Shown: positions 8,689 to 19,664 of the stretch, piece by piece
How positions within the stretch are numbered: the stretch's first letter is position 1
How the letters are laid out: each line of letters begins with the position of its first letter
Origin: Atlantibacter sp. RC6
Lineage (GTDB): Bacteria; Pseudomonadota; Gammaproteobacteria; Enterobacterales; Enterobacteriaceae
Length of the DNA: 64,000 nt
Direction: 5' to 3'
Assembly: GCF_014193285.1 (NCBI RefSeq)
Contig: NZ_JACHZE010000001.1
Span: forward strand, 124,001 to 188,000
Position numbers and translations under genes: made by a program
The notes under the pieces: model-generated
The model's database searches: none
Seen by the model: the letters and a program-made list of their open reading frames with translations, nothing else
Told to the model about the DNA's origin: nothing

Positions 8689-9741
8689 ATGGTTTTCAGA
8701 ATCGCAAGCTCCCCTTATACCCATAATAAGCGCCAGACCTCGCGCATCATGATGCTGGTCTCACTGGCGCTGCTGCCCGGTATCGCGGTGCAGTGGTACT
8801 ACTTTGGCTGGGGATCGTTAATTCAGTTACTGCTGGCTGTCATCAGCGCCCTGGCGGCAGAAGGCCTGGTATGTAAACTGCGCAAGCAGCCGCTCTCGGG
8901 TATGCTGGGCGACAACTCCGCGCTACTCACCGGGCTGCTGCTGGGTATCAGTATTCCTCCCCTTGCGCCCTGGTGGATGGTGATCCTGGGCACGGTGTTC
9001 GCCATTATTATCGCCAAGCAGCTCTACGGCGGTTTGGGCCATAACCCATTTAACCCGGCGATGATCGGCTATGTGGTGTTGCTGATCTCATTCCCGGTGC
9101 AGATGACCAGTTGGCTGCCGCCACTGAGCGTTGCTGCGTTACAACCGGATTTGCTGGATACGCTGCGGATGATTTTTAGCGGCCATACCGCCAGCGGCGA
9201 CACCCTTGTTCAGCTGAAGCTGGGCATTGACGGCGTAAGCCAGGCCACACCGCTGGATACCTTTAAAACCGGCCTGCGCGCCGGCAGCGACGCGGCGCAG
9301 TTGATGCATACCCCGATGCTAAGCGGCGTGCTGGGCGGGCCAGGCTGGCAGTGGGTTAATGTGGCGTTTCTGGCGGGCGGTCTGTTCCTGTTAGCCAAAA
9401 ACCTGATCCGCTGGCATATCCCGGTGAGCTTCCTGATTTCGCTGCTGGTGTGTTCGCTGCTCGGCTGGCTAATTGCCCCGGAGCAGTTTGCCTCCCCGCT
9501 GGTGCATCTGTTCTCCGGGGCGACGATGCTTGGCGCGTTCTTTATCCTTACCGATCCGGTGACTGCCTCTACTACCAATCGTGGCCGCCTGATTTTCGGC
9601 GCGCTGGCTGGGGTGCTGGTCTGGCTGATCCGCAGCTACGGCGGCTACCCTGACGGCGTGGCGTTTGCCACACTGCTGGCGAATATTACCGTGCCGTTGA
9701 TTGACTATTACACCCGCCCGCGGGTTTACGGGCATCGCTAA
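8689..9741 (+). CDS. rsxD: RsxD: flavin-bearing membrane subunit
   Basis: The 350-residue multi-span membrane protein is of the RnfD/NqrB family. The threonine at residue 187 in SQATPLDT corresponds in position to the covalently FMN-carrying Thr187 described for RnfD. A second conserved segment, [15 protein letters not shown], lies near residue 272. It starts directly after the rsxC stop with no gap. It forms part of the membrane electron and ion path of the complex. Confidence 0.96.
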   Translation: MVFRIASSPYTHNKRQTSRIMMLVSLALLPGIAVQWYYFGWGSLIQLLLAVISALAAEGLVCKLRKQPLSGMLGDNSALLTGLLLGISIPPLAPWWMVILGTVFAIIIAKQLYGGLGHNPFNPAMIGYVVLLISFPVQMTSWLPPLSVAALQPDLLDTLRMIFSGHTASGDTLVQLKLGIDGVSQATPLDTFKTGLRAGSDAAQLMHTPMLSGVLGGPGWQWVNVAFLAGGLFLLAKNLIRWHIPVSFLISLLVCSLLGWLIAPEQFASPLVHLFSGATMLGAFFILTDPVTASTTNRGRLIFGALAGVLVWLIRSYGGYPDGVAFATLLANITVPLIDYYTRPRVYGHR

Positions 9742-9750
9742 GGAGCGCTT

Positions 9751-10374
9751 ATGCTGAAAACCATGCGAAAACATGGCGTGACGCTGGCGCTGTTTGCCGC
9801 GTTCTCCACCGGTCTGACCGCCGCCATTAATGAATTGACCAAAAACACCATTGCCCATCAGGCAGCTATGGTGCAGCAGGCGCTGTTCGACCAGGTATTC
9901 CCGACGGATAAATACGATAACGATCTGCAACAGAGCTGCTTGTGGGTTAATGACCCGGCGCTGGGCAAAGGCGAGCATCGTATTTATGTGGCGCGTAAAG
10001 GTGATAATCCGGTAGGCGTGGTGATGGAAGCCACTGCGCCCGACGGCTATTCCGGAGCAATCCAACTGCTGGTGGGCAGTGATTTCCAGGGCAACATCTG
10101 GGGCAGCCGGGTCACGGAACATCACGAAACGCCAGGTCTCGGCGATAAAATCGAGCTGCGCATTAGCGACTGGATCACCACGCTGAGCAATAAACATATT
10201 CAGGGCGCAGACGACGCCAGCTTTGCCGTGAAAAAAGACGGTGGGCAGTTTGACCAGTTTACCGGGGCGACCATTACGCCGCGCGCGGTGGTCAACGCCG
10301 TGAAGCGTGCCGGGCTGTATGCCGAAACGCTGCCCAATAAACTGTCTGGTTTACCGTCCTGTGGAGAGCCCTAA
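9751..10374 (+). CDS. rsxG: RsxG: periplasmic FMN-binding subunit
   Basis: The 207-residue protein has one N-terminal membrane anchor (about residues 9-27) and a periplasmic FMN-binding domain. The flavinylation motif is TGAT at residues 171-174 (Thr174), followed by ITPRAVV. The family receives covalent FMN from ApbE. AAGGAGCG precedes the ATG. Its TAATG junction with rsxE indicates coupled translation. Confidence 0.96.
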   Translation: MLKTMRKHGVTLALFAAFSTGLTAAINELTKNTIAHQAAMVQQALFDQVFPTDKYDNDLQQSCLWVNDPALGKGEHRIYVARKGDNPVGVVMEATAPDGYSGAIQLLVGSDFQGNIWGSRVTEHHETPGLGDKIELRISDWITTLSNKHIQGADDASFAVKKDGGQFDQFTGATITPRAVVNAVKRAGLYAETLPNKLSGLPSCGEP

Positions 10375-11066
10375 TGAGTCAGATTAAAGAGGTTGTGGTA
10401 CAGGGGCTGTGGAAAAACAACTCCGCGTTGGTCCAGTTGCTGGGGCTATGTCCGCTGCTGGCGGTGACCTCTACCGCCACCAACGCGCTGGGCCTTGGCC
10501 TTGCCACCACGTTGGTATTGACGCTGACTAACACCGCGATTTCCGCGCTGCGCCGCTGGATGCCCGCCGAAGTGCGCATTCCGATTTACGTGATGATCAT
10601 TGCTTCGGTGGTCAGCGCGGTGCAGATGCTGATCAACGCTTATGCGTTCGGGCTGTATCAGTCGCTGGGCATTTTTATTCCGCTGATCGTCACCAACTGT
10701 ATTGTAATTGGCCGCGCTGAAGCCTTCGCCGCGCGCAATAGCGTAGCTATATCCGCGCTCGACGGCTTTGTGATTGGGCTGGGCGCCACCAGCGCGATGT
10801 TTGTGTTGGGTTCAATCCGGGAAATTATCGGCAACGGCACGCTGTTTGACGGCGCGGACCAGCTATTGGGCAACTGGGCAAAGGTGCTGCGTATCGAGAT
10901 TTTCCATACCGATACGCCTTTTTTGCTGGCGATGCTGCCGCCCGGCGCGTTTATCGGGCTGGGCTTAATGCTGGCGGTGAAGTACCTGATCGACGAGAAG
11001 ATGAAAACCCGCCGTGCGGCGCAGCCCGTAACGGTTGATGCTGATGTTGATGCTGAGAAAGCGTGA
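10374..11066 (+). CDS. rsxE: RsxE: membrane subunit of the SoxR-reducing complex
   Basis: The 230-residue, six-span protein is homologous to RsxA and inserted in opposite topology in the known complexes. Family motifs include [18 protein letters not shown] at the N-terminus and [15 protein letters not shown] near residue 110, again with cysteines proposed to bind the intramembrane cluster. The last codon overlaps the nth start (TGATG). Confidence 0.96.
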   Translation: MSQIKEVVVQGLWKNNSALVQLLGLCPLLAVTSTATNALGLGLATTLVLTLTNTAISALRRWMPAEVRIPIYVMIIASVVSAVQMLINAYAFGLYQSLGIFIPLIVTNCIVIGRAEAFAARNSVAISALDGFVIGLGATSAMFVLGSIREIIGNGTLFDGADQLLGNWAKVLRIEIFHTDTPFLLAMLPPGAFIGLGLMLAVKYLIDEKMKTRRAAQPVTVDADVDAEKA

Positions 11067-11701
11067 TGAACAAAGCGAAACGTCTGGAAATACTCTCGCG
11101 CTTGCGTGAACACAATCCTCACCCTACGACCGAATTAAATTTCAGTTCGCCGTTTGAGTTGCTGATCGCGGTGCTGCTCTCTGCTCAGGCGACGGATGTC
11201 AGCGTCAACAAAGCCACCGCCCGGCTCTACCCGGTCGCCAATACGCCCCAGGCGATGCTGGAACTCGGCGTAGAGGGAGTAAAGGAGTACATCAAAACCA
11301 TCGGCCTGTTTAACAGCAAAGCCGAGAATGTAATTAAAACCTGCCGCCTGCTGATCGAAAAACACCAGGGCGAAGTGCCTGAGGATCGCGCTGCGTTGGA
11401 AGCCCTGCCCGGCGTGGGGCGCAAAACCGCCAACGTGGTGTTAAATACCGCTTTTGGATGGCCGACTATCGCAGTGGACACCCATATTTTCCGGGTCTGC
11501 AACCGCACTGAATTCGCCCCCGGTAAAAACGTCGAGCAGGTGGAAGAGAAGCTGTTAAAAGTGGTGCCTGCTGAGTTTAAAGTGGACTGCCACCACTGGC
11601 TGATCCTGCATGGCCGTTATACCTGCATTGCGCGCAAACCGCGCTGCGGTTCGTGCATTATCGAAGATCTGTGTGAATACAAAGAGAAAGTTTACGCCTG
11701 A
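11066..11701 (+). CDS. nth: Endonuclease III (oxidised-pyrimidine DNA glycosylase/AP lyase)
   Basis: The ATG at 11066 gives 211 residues, exactly the E. coli length; a GTG three bases upstream is also in frame. The enzyme removes oxidised pyrimidines and nicks abasic sites. Visible features are the helix-hairpin-helix LPGVGRKTAN with catalytic Lys120, Asp138 in AVDTHIFRV, and the C-terminal [4Fe-4S] ligands C-x6-C-x2-C-x5-C in CIARKPRCGSCIIEDLC. It is the last gene of the rsx operon, linking oxidative-stress electron transfer with repair of oxidised DNA. Confidence 0.97.
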   Translation: MNKAKRLEILSRLREHNPHPTTELNFSSPFELLIAVLLSAQATDVSVNKATARLYPVANTPQAMLELGVEGVKEYIKTIGLFNSKAENVIKTCRLLIEKHQGEVPEDRAALEALPGVGRKTANVVLNTAFGWPTIAVDTHIFRVCNRTEFAPGKNVEQVEEKLLKVVPAEFKVDCHHWLILHGRYTCIARKPRCGSCIIEDLCEYKEKVYA

Positions 11702-12274
11702 CCCTTTCGCCTGCCGCAACCGGCAGGCGCTTCCCCGCACAATGCACCGTTAATTCAGCGTATCAATGTGATAATTCACTGCAGCTAATCATCCACTCCG
11801 GTCAATCGTTCTTTTTCGTCCAGAAATTTCTATAAAAATGTGACAAAGATCGCATCGATAACACGGTGTTAAAGATCTGTGATTTCTTTACTGAATTTAT
11901 CAACCGCAATGTTATTTTCTGCTTCGCCATTCAACACATTCAACCACCCTGTGTTTATAAACCGGGCTTTATCACTGGATAATTAACTGGAAAGCAGAAT
12001 ATATCACCACAACCACTTTGCGGGCGGTGTTAGAAAGATAATTGAGCTGTTAATTTTGGTGTACTGAAATTTAACTCTGGATGCTGTTTAAGCGAGGCGG
12101 TTATTATTCTGCGAACAAGATATGTAACAGATTATTGCAAAGGTCTTGTTTGAGAGACCAGGATAGTGAACATTACCCGCCGTTTCCCCTCCTTATAACA
12201 ACAAGCGACTGCCCGCAATGGCATCACGCTGAGTTTTTTTCCCATTAATATGGGACGTAAAAAAAGAGGTATAT
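11702..12274. other. Long non-coding region between nth and dtpA
   Basis: No gene is visible. The left end holds a strong hairpin, CGCCTGCCG/CGGCAGGCG at about 11709-11730, with a poor T-tract, possibly ending rsx-nth transcripts. The remaining AT-rich 500 bp must contain the dtpA promoter and a long leader. In E. coli dtpA (tppB) is OmpR-dependent, but I cannot place an OmpR site with confidence. Confidence 0.7.
11839..11854. promoter_or_regulatory. CRP-like site upstream of dtpA
   Basis: TGTGACAAAGATCGCA matches the TGTGA-N6-TCACA consensus with one mismatch in the right arm. It lies over 400 bp from the dtpA start, so it can act only if the promoter is nearby. This is a sequence match only. 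Confidence 0.4.
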
Positions 12275-13780
12275 GTGTCGACTGCAAACAATAAACCAAC
12301 CGAAAGCGTTAGTATCAACGCTTTTAAACAACCGAAATCGTTCTATCTGATCTTTTCCATAGAATTATGGGAGCGTTTTGGTTTTTATGGCCTGCAAGGG
12401 ATCATGGCTGTCTATCTGGTGAAACAACTGGGTATGTCAGAAGCGGATTCCATTACCCTTTTCTCTTCCTTTAGCGCCCTGGTCTATGGCCTGGTGTCTA
12501 TTGGCGGCTGGCTGGGTGATAAAGTTCTCGGTACTAAGCGCGTTATCCTGTTAGGCGCTATTGTACTGGCGATCGGTTATGCGCTGGTTGCATGGTCTGG
12601 TCATGACGCCACTATCGTTTACATCGGTATGGCGACCATCGCCGTGGGTAACGGCCTGTTTAAAGCCAACCCGTCCTCCCTGCTTTCTACCTGCTATGCG
12701 AAGGATGACCCGCGTCTCGATGGCGCTTTCACCATGTACTATATGGCGATTAACATCGGTTCGTTCTTCTCAATGCTGGCGACTCCGTGGCTTGCCGCGC
12801 ATTACGGCTGGAGCGTTGCTTTCGCGCTGAGCGTGGTGGGTATGCTGATCACCGTGGTCAACTTCCTGTTCTGCCGCGCATGGGTGAAAGAGTACGGTTC
12901 TCAGCCGGACTTCCAGCCGGTGCACTTCGGCAAACTGCTGGCCACGCTGGCAGGCGTTGTGGTGCTGATCACCATCGCGACCTGGTTGCTGCATAACCAG
13001 GGTATCGCGCGTATGGCGCTGGCCTTCATCGCTCTGGGCATCGTGTTTATCTTCGGTAAAGAAGCCTTTGCCATGCAGGGCGCAGCACGTCGTAAAATGA
13101 TCGTGGCATTCATTCTGATGCTGGAAGCGATTGTGTTCTTCGTACTGTATAGCCAGATGCCGACCTCGCTGAACTTCTTCGCTATCCGTAACGTTGAGCA
13201 TGCGATTCTGGGTATCTCTTTTGAGCCGGAACAGTATCAGGCACTGAACCCGTTCTGGATCATGATTGGTAGCCCGATTCTGGCCGCTATCTATAACAAG
13301 ATGGGCGACCGTCTGCCGATGCCGCATAAATTCGCCATCGGTATGGTGCTGTGCTCCGGCGCATTCCTGATCCTGCCGGTGGGCACTAAATTCGCCAGCG
13401 ATGCCGGTATCGTCTCCGTTAACTGGCTGATTGCCAGCTATGCGCTGCAGAGCTTCGGTGAGTTGATGATTTCTGGTCTGGGCCTGGCGATGGTTGCGCA
13501 ACTGGTTCCGCAACGTCTGATGGGCTTCATCATGGGTAGCTGGTTCCTGACTACCGCTGGCGCTAACCTGATTGGCGGCTACGTCGCTAACATGATGGCG
13601 GTGCCGGAAAACGTGACCGATCCGTTGCAGTCGCTGGAAGTGTATGGCCGCGTGTTTATGCAAATCGGTATCGCTACCGCGGTGATTGCTGCCATCATGA
13701 TCCTGACTGCGCCGAAACTGAACCGCATGACCCAGGACGACGAAAAAACGGCCAAAGCGACCGATACCGCTACCGCGTAA
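12275..13780 (+). CDS. dtpA: DtpA: proton-coupled di-/tripeptide permease
   Basis: The 501-residue POT-family transporter is very close to E. coli DtpA (500 aa). The signature [13 protein letters not shown], with the proton-coupling ExxER motif, starts at about residue 30. The PTR2 signature [13 protein letters not shown] lies near 152. There are fourteen predicted spans. The start is a GTG at 12275, 5 nt after AGAGG, matching the E. coli protein start STANxKPTESV; no ATG is suitable. Transcribed alone, with a strong terminator behind. Confidence 0.97.
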   Translation: MSTANNKPTESVSINAFKQPKSFYLIFSIELWERFGFYGLQGIMAVYLVKQLGMSEADSITLFSSFSALVYGLVSIGGWLGDKVLGTKRVILLGAIVLAIGYALVAWSGHDATIVYIGMATIAVGNGLFKANPSSLLSTCYAKDDPRLDGAFTMYYMAINIGSFFSMLATPWLAAHYGWSVAFALSVVGMLITVVNFLFCRAWVKEYGSQPDFQPVHFGKLLATLAGVVVLITIATWLLHNQGIARMALAFIALGIVFIFGKEAFAMQGAARRKMIVAFILMLEAIVFFVLYSQMPTSLNFFAIRNVEHAILGISFEPEQYQALNPFWIMIGSPILAAIYNKMGDRLPMPHKFAIGMVLCSGAFLILPVGTKFASDAGIVSVNWLIASYALQSFGELMISGLGLAMVAQLVPQRLMGFIMGSWFLTTAGANLIGGYVANMMAVPENVTDPLQSLEVYGRVFMQIGIATAVIAAIMILTAPKLNRMTQDDEKTAKATDTATA

Positions 13781-13796
13781 TCCTCCTCGCTTGATG

Positions 13797-13824
13797 AAAG
13801 CTCGCTTCGGCGAGCTTTTTTTTT
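13797..13824 (+). terminator. Terminator after dtpA
   Basis: The perfect stem AAAGCTCGC/GCGAGCTTT closes on a TTCG loop. Nine or more T residues follow from 13816. Confidence 0.95.
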
Positions 13825-13926
13825 GACACTATCGGTCACACAATTTTCCTCAAAACGCCTGAATCCTAACGCGTTACTGTGTAGTATCAGTAAATCTCGA
13901 TCCCCCAATGCGTTAAGGAAATGTCC

Positions 13927-14532
13927 ATGAAACTGTTTTATAAACCCGGCGCGTGCTCCCTCTCTCCGCATATCGCGCTGCGTGAGGCTGGCCTTGATTT
14001 CACGATGGAAAAAGTCGATTTAGCGGCGAAAACCACCGAGCACGGCGCAGACTATCTGGCGATTAACCCGAAAGGCCAGGTTCCGGCGATACAGCTTGAA
14101 GATGGTTCACTGTTGACTGAAGGCGTCGCCATTGTGCAGTTTATCGCGGATAAAGTGCCTGACCGCCAGTTGCTCGCCCCTGCGGGCAGCATGACGCGCT
14201 ACCATACCCTGGAGTGGCTGAACTATATCGCCACCGAACTGCACAAAGGCTTTACGCCGCTGTTCCGCCCGGATACGCCGGAAGAGTTTAAACCTATCGC
14301 CCGCAAGGCGCTGGAGAAGAAGTTCCAGTACATCGACGATGAACTGGCTGATAAGCAGTGGTTGCTGGGGCTGCGCTTCACCGTCGCGGATGCCTATCTG
14401 TTTACCGTGCTGCGCTGGGCCTATGCCCTTAAGCTGGATATGAGTGCGTTTTCCCATATCGCGAGCTATATGGAGCGCGTCAAAGCGCGTCCTGGCGTGG
14501 CGGCAGCGCTGGCTGCGGAAGGGATTGCCTGA
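13927..14532 (+). CDS. gstA: Glutathione S-transferase
   Basis: The 201-residue protein matches E. coli GstA, a beta-class GST. It has an N-terminal thioredoxin-like domain starting [15 protein letters not shown], with the beta-class cysteine at residue 10, and a helical C-domain. The conserved [11 protein letters not shown] and [10 protein letters not shown] segments are present. The ATG at 13927 is preferred over one at 13921 because AAGGA lies 8 nt before it. It conjugates glutathione to electrophiles in the cytoplasm. Convergent with pdxY. Confidence 0.93.
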   Translation: MKLFYKPGACSLSPHIALREAGLDFTMEKVDLAAKTTEHGADYLAINPKGQVPAIQLEDGSLLTEGVAIVQFIADKVPDRQLLAPAGSMTRYHTLEWLNYIATELHKGFTPLFRPDTPEEFKPIARKALEKKFQYIDDELADKQWLLGLRFTVADAYLFTVLRWAYALKLDMSAFSHIASYMERVKARPGVAAALAAEGIA

Positions 14533-14544
14533 TTCTGATTGCCT

Positions 14545-14570
14545 GCGATGCCTCCGCCCGGAGGCATCGC
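14545..14570. terminator. Hairpin between convergent gstA and pdxY
   Basis: The 11-bp perfect stem GCGATGCCTCC/GGAGGCATCGC has a four-base loop. T-tracts are weak on both sides. The position suggests a shared bidirectional terminator. Confidence 0.7.
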
Positions 14571-14579
14571 GTTAAATAA

Positions 14580-15440
14580 CTACACCACGCTGGCGGTAAA
14601 ACGCACCTCGGGTTGAGCAATCTGCTCCTGCGCGGCAACCACCTGCAGTTCGTACTCTTTCATCTCTTTGGTTACCGCCATTACGCCGTAGACAGCAGCC
14701 GTGACGTGCTCCAGCGCATCGCGCAATGTCGCGCCTTGTAACAGCTTCACCAACAGCAGTCCGCTGGTCACGTCGCCGACGCCTACCGGCTGACGCGCGC
14801 CGAAATCCACCAGCGGACGGCTGATATGCAGCGCCTCGTCAGCGGTGACCAACAGCATTTCGAATTTATCCAGCCGGTAACCTGCTCGCGCCAGGTGCTT
14901 AATCAGCACGATTTGCGGGCCCTGCGCGATCAGCTCACGGGCTGCGCTAACGGCTTGTTCAACGTTATTTACCGCATGGCCGGTGAGGATCTCCAGCTCG
15001 ATTAAATTTGGCGCGATGATGTCGCTGGCAGGCATGGCGTAACGGGTATGGAATTCCGCCACGCCAGGCGCGACGATACAGCCCTTTTCCGGATGGCCCA
15101 TCACCGGGTCGCAGAAGTACTTCGCCGCCGGATTGGCGGCTTTGACCTGGCGAACGATAGCGAGGATCTGCTCGCCCTGCTCCGCCGATCCTAAATAACC
15201 GCTGAGCACCGCATCGCAGCGCTGAAGCTGGCCAATATCGGCGATGCCCTGGACAATGTCGCTCAGGTGGTTTGCTGGCATTACACAGCCGGTCCACTGC
15301 CCGTATTGGGTGTGATTTGAAAACTGAACGGTATTCAGCGGCCAGACGTTTGCGCCAAGGCGACGCATCGGGAATTCCGCGGCGCTGTTGCCGGCATGGC
15401 CGAACACCACGTGGGATTGAATCGCGAGGATGTTTTTCAT
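14580..15440 (-). CDS. pdxY: Pyridoxal kinase PdxY
   Basis: The 286-residue ribokinase-fold kinase phosphorylates pyridoxal to PLP in the salvage pathway. Family features are [13 protein letters not shown] at the N-terminus, [11 protein letters not shown] near residue 118, and the catalytic loop [12 protein letters not shown] near 217. The ATG at 15440 is chosen because it matches the PdxY start [10 protein letters not shown]; an in-frame TTG lies five codons upstream. It follows tyrS at 90 bp, as in E. coli. pdxH, the other PLP-salvage gene, lies 1.7 kb away. Confidence 0.95.
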   Translation of the reverse strand: MKNILAIQSHVVFGHAGNSAAEFPMRRLGANVWPLNTVQFSNHTQYGQWTGCVMPANHLSDIVQGIADIGQLQRCDAVLSGYLGSAEQGEQILAIVRQVKAANPAAKYFCDPVMGHPEKGCIVAPGVAEFHTRYAMPASDIIAPNLIELEILTGHAVNNVEQAVSAARELIAQGPQIVLIKHLARAGYRLDKFEMLLVTADEALHISRPLVDFGARQPVGVGDVTSGLLLVKLLQGATLRDALEHVTAAVYGVMAVTKEMKEYELQVVAAQEQIAQPEVRFTASVV

Positions 15441-15484
15441 CTCTGTTTCCAACAACTTTTGTGACTACAACAGGCTTCATTCAG

Positions 15485-15515
15485 GCAAAAGAAAAGGGCG
15501 TGGTTTCCCACGCCC
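15485..15515 (-). terminator. Terminator or attenuator between tyrS and pdxY
   Basis: On the minus strand the stem GGGCGTGG/CCACGCCC is followed by TTTTCTTTTGCC. It would end part of the tyrS transcript before pdxY. Confidence 0.8.
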
Positions 15516-15530
15516 TGTGCAATCTCGTTA

Positions 15531-16805
15531 TTACTTCCAGCAGACCAGGCAGTAATTCTTTTTGCCGCGACGTAATAAGGTGTAGCGGCCAAACAGTTTA
15601 TCAGCCTCGCTGAAGCTGTATTCCGGGTCGGACTGTTTTTCACCGTTGATGGTGACCGCGTTAGAGGCGATGGTTTTGCGCGCCTGCCCGCGGGACGGTT
15701 GCAGATCGGAATCGACCAGCGCCTGCTGTAAATCCGCGCCTGCCGCCAGTTCAACCATGGGTACGCCGTCCTGCGCCAGCTGTTCAAAATCCGCTTCGCT
15801 CAGAGAGCTCAGATTGCCGTTGAACAGACTCTCGGTAATGCGTTTCGCCGCCACCAGGCCTTCTTCGCCGTGCACCAGACGAGTCACTTCATCCGCCAGC
15901 ACGTACTGCGCGCGCGGGGCTTTGCCGCTGGTTTTGTCTTCCTGCTCCAGCGCATTGATCGCCTCGAGATCCATAAAGGTGAAAAACTTCAGGAAGCGGT
16001 AAACATCGGCGTCAGCGGTGTTGATCCAGAACTGGTAGAATTTGTACGGGCTGGTTTTCTTCGGATCTAACCACACCGCGCCACCTTCGGTTTTCCCGAA
16101 TTTAGTACCGTCGGCTTTGGTGATCAGCGGAACCGTCAGGCCAAACACCTGGTTCTGGTGCAAACGGCGAGTCAGGTCGATACCGGACGTGATGTTACCC
16201 CACTGGTCGGAGCCGCCAATCTGCAGCGCCACGCCGTGCAGTTCATTCAGGCAGGCGAAGTCGTAACCCTGCAGCAGGTTATAGGAGAACTCGGTAAAGG
16301 AGATACCCACGTCATCGCGGTTAAGACGCTGCTTAACGGCTTCTTTGTTAATCATCTGGTTAACAGAGAAGTGCTTGCCGATGTCGCGCAGAAAGGTCAG
16401 CACGTTCATCTTGCCGAACCAGTCATAGTTATTGGCGGCAATCGCGGCGTTGCTGCCACAGTCGAAATCCAGGAACGGGGCGACCTGTTTACGGATTTTA
16501 TCCACCCACTCCTGTACGGTTTCTTCGGTATTCAGCTTGCGTTCCGCGGCTTTAAAGCTCGGATCGCCGATCAGACCGGTTGCGCCGCCCACCAGCGCTA
16601 CCGGCTTATGCCCTGCCTGCTGGAAACGCTTCAGGCACAGCAGAGGAACCAGATGGCCCAAATGCAAGCTATCGGCGGTCGGATCGAAGCCGCAATAGAG
16701 TGCAATTGGCCCTTGCGCCAGTCGCTCTGCTAACGCTTCCTCATCCGTCACCTGGGCCACAAGGCCCCGCTCTTGCAATTGTTTAATCAAATTGCTGGTT
16801 GCCAT
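15531..16805 (-). CDS. tyrS: Tyrosyl-tRNA synthetase
   Basis: The 424-residue class I synthetase charges tRNA-Tyr. It carries the HIGH-type signature HLGHL near residue 48 and the KMSKS-type loop KFGKT near 236. A C-terminal S4-like RNA-binding domain contains [13 protein letters not shown]. The ATG at 16805 ([14 protein letters not shown]) matches the E. coli protein and follows GGAG; the frame stays open 14 codons further upstream without a better start. pdxY follows in the same direction. Confidence 0.97.
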   Translation of the reverse strand: MATSNLIKQLQERGLVAQVTDEEALAERLAQGPIALYCGFDPTADSLHLGHLVPLLCLKRFQQAGHKPVALVGGATGLIGDPSFKAAERKLNTEETVQEWVDKIRKQVAPFLDFDCGSNAAIAANNYDWFGKMNVLTFLRDIGKHFSVNQMINKEAVKQRLNRDDVGISFTEFSYNLLQGYDFACLNELHGVALQIGGSDQWGNITSGIDLTRRLHQNQVFGLTVPLITKADGTKFGKTEGGAVWLDPKKTSPYKFYQFWINTADADVYRFLKFFTFMDLEAINALEQEDKTSGKAPRAQYVLADEVTRLVHGEEGLVAAKRITESLFNGNLSSLSEADFEQLAQDGVPMVELAAGADLQQALVDSDLQPSRGQARKTIASNAVTINGEKQSDPEYSFSEADKLFGRYTLLRRGKKNYCLVCWK

Positions 16806-16883
16806 CAATTTCTCCATGTATTTACGACTGCACCTGTGCCGGTACACGGCTCTTCGCCCACTGGCGAAAAATAAAAGGACTCA

Positions 16884-17083
16884 TATCCCCTAAATACTTC
16901 GAGTTGCAGAAAGGCGGCAAGTGAGTGAATCCCAACAGCTTACAAAAGTAAGTGACTGAGATGACAAATCTGCCGGGAGCAGATTTGAACAGCGCTTGCG
17001 CTGGCCCCGAAGGGGCGAGGCCCACGGTGGGCCGAGTAATCAACGCAGCCAACGCATCTGCAACTTGAAATATGACGGGTATA
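16884..17083. repeat. About 200-bp palindromic intergenic repeat (MITE-like)
   Basis: The ends are inverted repeats. The left arm reads ATATCCCCTAAATACTTCG then AGTTGCAG. The right arm reads CTGCAACTTGAAATATGAC then GGGTATA. Inside are smaller hairpins, e.g. GGCCCCGAAGGGGC, GGCCCACGGTGGGCC and CTTACAAAAGTAAG. I recognise the style of dispersed enterobacterial intergenic repeats ending in TATGACGGGTAT. It fills most of the 330-bp tyrS-pdxH gap and has no coding capacity. Confidence 0.75.
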
Positions 17084-17135
17084 GAATAAAGCGCTCGCAA
17101 CGGGAGTACCAGCGCTTAAAGAATAAAACCAATAC

Positions 17136-17792
17136 TCAGGGCGCCAGCCTGTCTATTTTCCAGGCATCAGCGTCGCGCTGGTATAAAAAACGGTCGTGCA
17201 GACGGTGTTCACCGCCCTGCCAGAACTCCATTTGCTCAATCGACACGCGAAAACCGCCCCAGAAGCTGGGCAACGGGATCTCGCCCTGCTGAAATTTTTG
17301 CTTCAGCTCAAGGAATTTACTTTCCAGGATGCCGCGCGCGGAGATGCGGCTGGACTGCTTCGACACCCAGGCGCCGATTTGGCTGTCGCGCGGGCGGCTG
17401 TGGAAGTACTTCATCACTTCCAGGGTAGACAGGCGTTCGGCCTGGCCAATCACCATCACCTGGCGTTCCAGCATGTGCCACGGGAACAGCAGGCTGATGC
17501 GCGGGTTGTGCTCGATCTGGTGCGCTTTACGGCTGCCAAGGTTGGTGTAGAACACTAACCCGCGCTCGTCATAATGCTTGAGCAGAACAATACGCTGATA
17601 AGGCTGATTGTTTTCATCAACCGTGGCGACCACCATAGCGGTAGGATCCGCCAGTTTGGCTTCGCAGGCCTGGCCAAGCCATTTTTCAAACAGCGCTAAC
17701 GGTTGGTCGGGCAAATCATGACGACGTAAACCGCCTTTCGTGTATTCGCGGCGTAAATGCGCGATCTGTTGCAGGGCATCGTTGTCAGACAT
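17136..17792 (-). CDS. pdxH: Pyridoxine/pyridoxamine 5'-phosphate oxidase
   Basis: The 218-residue FMN enzyme oxidises PNP and PMP to PLP, the final salvage step. Family features are the FMN-contacting [16 protein letters not shown] region near residue 63, the [15 protein letters not shown] motif near 138, and the closing segment WKIDRLAP. Length equals E. coli PdxH. The start follows CTCCTCTAAGAATCAC on the plus strand, i.e. a GAGG ribosome-binding site. Confidence 0.97.
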   Translation of the reverse strand: MSDNDALQQIAHLRREYTKGGLRRHDLPDQPLALFEKWLGQACEAKLADPTAMVVATVDENNQPYQRIVLLKHYDERGLVFYTNLGSRKAHQIEHNPRISLLFPWHMLERQVMVIGQAERLSTLEVMKYFHSRPRDSQIGAWVSKQSSRISARGILESKFLELKQKFQQGEIPLPSFWGGFRVSIEQMEFWQGGEHRLHDRFLYQRDADAWKIDRLAP

Positions 17793-17849
17793 AGTGATTC
17801 TTAGAGGAGTTTTCGGGTGGCGTTATTGTGCGCCCCACCCGATAAAATC

Positions 17850-18173
17850 TCAACGCTTAGGGTTTTGTAACTGGCAGTTATTCAACACGATGCGATCTTT
17901 GTCGTAAACCGTGGCGCTGTCGCCCTTAGACCAGAAAACATAAATGCCATCAGTATAGCGCGCGCCGGAGGCGGAGAGCCCCTGCTTCAGGGTTAGCGGT
18001 TTATCATCGTAAACGAAGCTGACTTCCTGGCGGGTATTATTAAGACTGACGGTGAGCGGTTTTTCATCGCACTGATACTCAAGCGTATCGGTATGCATGC
18101 GTTCGACGAAGTTGTTGTAGGTTGAGCAACCCGCCAGCAGCGTGGGGAGTAAAACGACAAGTAATTTTTTCAT
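17850..18173 (-). CDS. mliC: MliC: membrane-bound C-type lysozyme inhibitor
   Basis: The 107-residue lipoprotein begins [17 protein letters not shown] with a LAGC lipobox (Cys16). A MliC-type beta-barrel follows, containing the TYNNFVERM and [11 protein letters not shown] segments. It protects peptidoglycan by inhibiting host C-type lysozyme. The ATG at 18173 is chosen because it gives a standard lipoprotein signal. It lies between pdxH and anmK, as in E. coli (ydhA). Confidence 0.93.
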   Translation of the reverse strand: MKKLLVVLLPTLLAGCSTYNNFVERMHTDTLEYQCDEKPLTVSLNNTRQEVSFVYDDKPLTLKQGLSASGARYTDGIYVFWSKGDSATVYDKDRIVLNNCQLQNPKR

Positions 18174-18262
18174 GGGCGTATCCTGAATCAATCTGTTCCC
18201 TGGAGAAACAAATTCTCCACGTACCGATCAGTCTATCGTTTACGCCCGTTGGGCAATTTAAG

Positions 18263-19387
18263 TTAACTCTGATAGTTCAGGGGATTGGCAGGAAAAATCG
18301 CCCCTAATACCGTTGCATTTGCGGCCCCGGTCACAGAAGGCAAATTGCCGGGCAAACCATTGAGGGTGCGCCAGGCGAGCCAGGCAAAAGCCAGCGCCTC
18401 CATATCGTCACCGCTAATGCCCGCTTTATCGGTCGTGGTGACTTCGGTACCCGGCAACAGGCTGGACAGACGCGACATCACCAGCGGGTTTCGCCCCCCG
18501 CCGCCGCACACCAGCACGCGCTCGCAGCCGCCGCACAGTAAAATTTGTTCTGCGATAGTGACTGCCGTTAGTTCGGCCAGGGTCGCCTGCACATCCTGCG
18601 CTTTTACGCCGGGGAAGTTCGCCAGATGGCGCTCCAGCCAGCCGTAGTTGAAATACTCGCGGCCAGTGCTCTTGGGTGCTGGCGCGGAAAAGTACGGGTC
18701 GCTGAGCATTTGCTGCAATAAAGGAAGAATAACGCTGCCGCTGCTCGCCCATTGGGCATCCTTATCATAAGGTTTACCGCACTGACGCCATATCCAGGCA
18801 TCCATCAGCATATTGCCTGGCCCGGTGTCATAGCCTCTGACCGGCGCGCCGGGGAACAGCATAGAGATATTGGCGATACCGCCAATATTCAGCACCATGC
18901 GTTTTTCAGTGGGATGAGCCAGCAACGCATGATGAAACGCGGGCACCAATGGCGCGCCCTGCCCGCCGAGCGCGACATCGCGCCGCCGGAAATCGCCGAC
19001 CACGGTCACGCCGGTACGGGCAACGATTTGATTGTTATCGCCGATCTGCAACGTGTGCGGCGCATCGCCCTGCGGCTCATGCCACACGGTTTGCCCGTGG
19101 CAGCCAATCGCCACAATGTCCTCAGGGCGCAAATTTTCCTGCTTCATCAATGCCAGTACCGCATCGGCAAACAGGCGTCCCAGCCGGGTATCCAGTTGAC
19201 CAAACTGAGAGAGCGTCAACTGCTGCCCCTGACACACCGCCAGTACGGCCTCTTTCAGGGTGTGCGGAATGGGCCACGACAGACTCGCCAGCTGGGCAAC
19301 CCTGTTTTCATCAATGATCGCCAAAACCACATCCACCCCATCAAGGCTGGTGCCTGACATCACTCCAACATATCGACCCGATTTCAT
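18263..19387 (-). CDS. anmK: Anhydro-N-acetylmuramic acid kinase
   Basis: The 374-residue kinase converts anhydroMurNAc released during cell-wall recycling to MurNAc-6-phosphate, opening the ring. The N-terminal [15 protein letters not shown]-binding motif and the [11 protein letters not shown] and [17 protein letters not shown] segments are diagnostic. Length is close to E. coli AnmK (369 aa). The adjacent mliC is also a cell-wall gene. Confidence 0.96.
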   Translation of the reverse strand: MKSGRYVGVMSGTSLDGVDVVLAIIDENRVAQLASLSWPIPHTLKEAVLAVCQGQQLTLSQFGQLDTRLGRLFADAVLALMKQENLRPEDIVAIGCHGQTVWHEPQGDAPHTLQIGDNNQIVARTGVTVVGDFRRRDVALGGQGAPLVPAFHHALLAHPTEKRMVLNIGGIANISMLFPGAPVRGYDTGPGNMLMDAWIWRQCGKPYDKDAQWASSGSVILPLLQQMLSDPYFSAPAPKSTGREYFNYGWLERHLANFPGVKAQDVQATLAELTAVTIAEQILLCGGCERVLVCGGGGRNPLVMSRLSSLLPGTEVTTTDKAGISGDDMEALAFAWLAWRTLNGLPGNLPSVTGAANATVLGAIFPANPLNYQS

Positions 19388-19523
19388 ACTTAATCCTTGT
19401 TATCCCGCCATTGCCCATCACTGAATCATAACCCCCCTGATTTCGCCACGTTTAATTAGCAACGTAACGGAGGTCGCCTGTAAAGAAACGTGTAGATTGT
19501 GTCCTGGGCGGCAGTATCACCGA

Positions 19524-19556
19524 TGTTTAGCTACGGTTAATGGAGATTCTTATATT
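19524..19556 (+). promoter_or_regulatory. PhoP box and -10 element of slyB
   Basis: TGTTTA-GCTAC-GGTTAA (19524-19540) fits the direct-repeat PhoP box (T/G)GTTTA-N5-(T/G)GTTTA. A TATATT -10 hexamer at 19551-19556 lies 10 bp downstream. This is the spacing typical of PhoP-activated promoters. slyB is a known PhoPQ target in E. coli and Salmonella. Confidence 0.8.
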
Positions 19557-19664
19557 ATTTTTTTATCGACGCTCCACAATAGTGTGAAATCACCGGGTGG
19601 AGTATCTTATAATTTGCCATAAGGATGCTCATTTTGAGCGTAGCGTGGTGAACAGGAGATTTAC

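Noticed and set aside
9227..9262. RsxD flavin site reading SQAT instead of SGAT
   Set aside because: The threonine falls at residue 187, as in characterised RnfD, so the site is considered functional and the neighbouring residue an ordinary variant.
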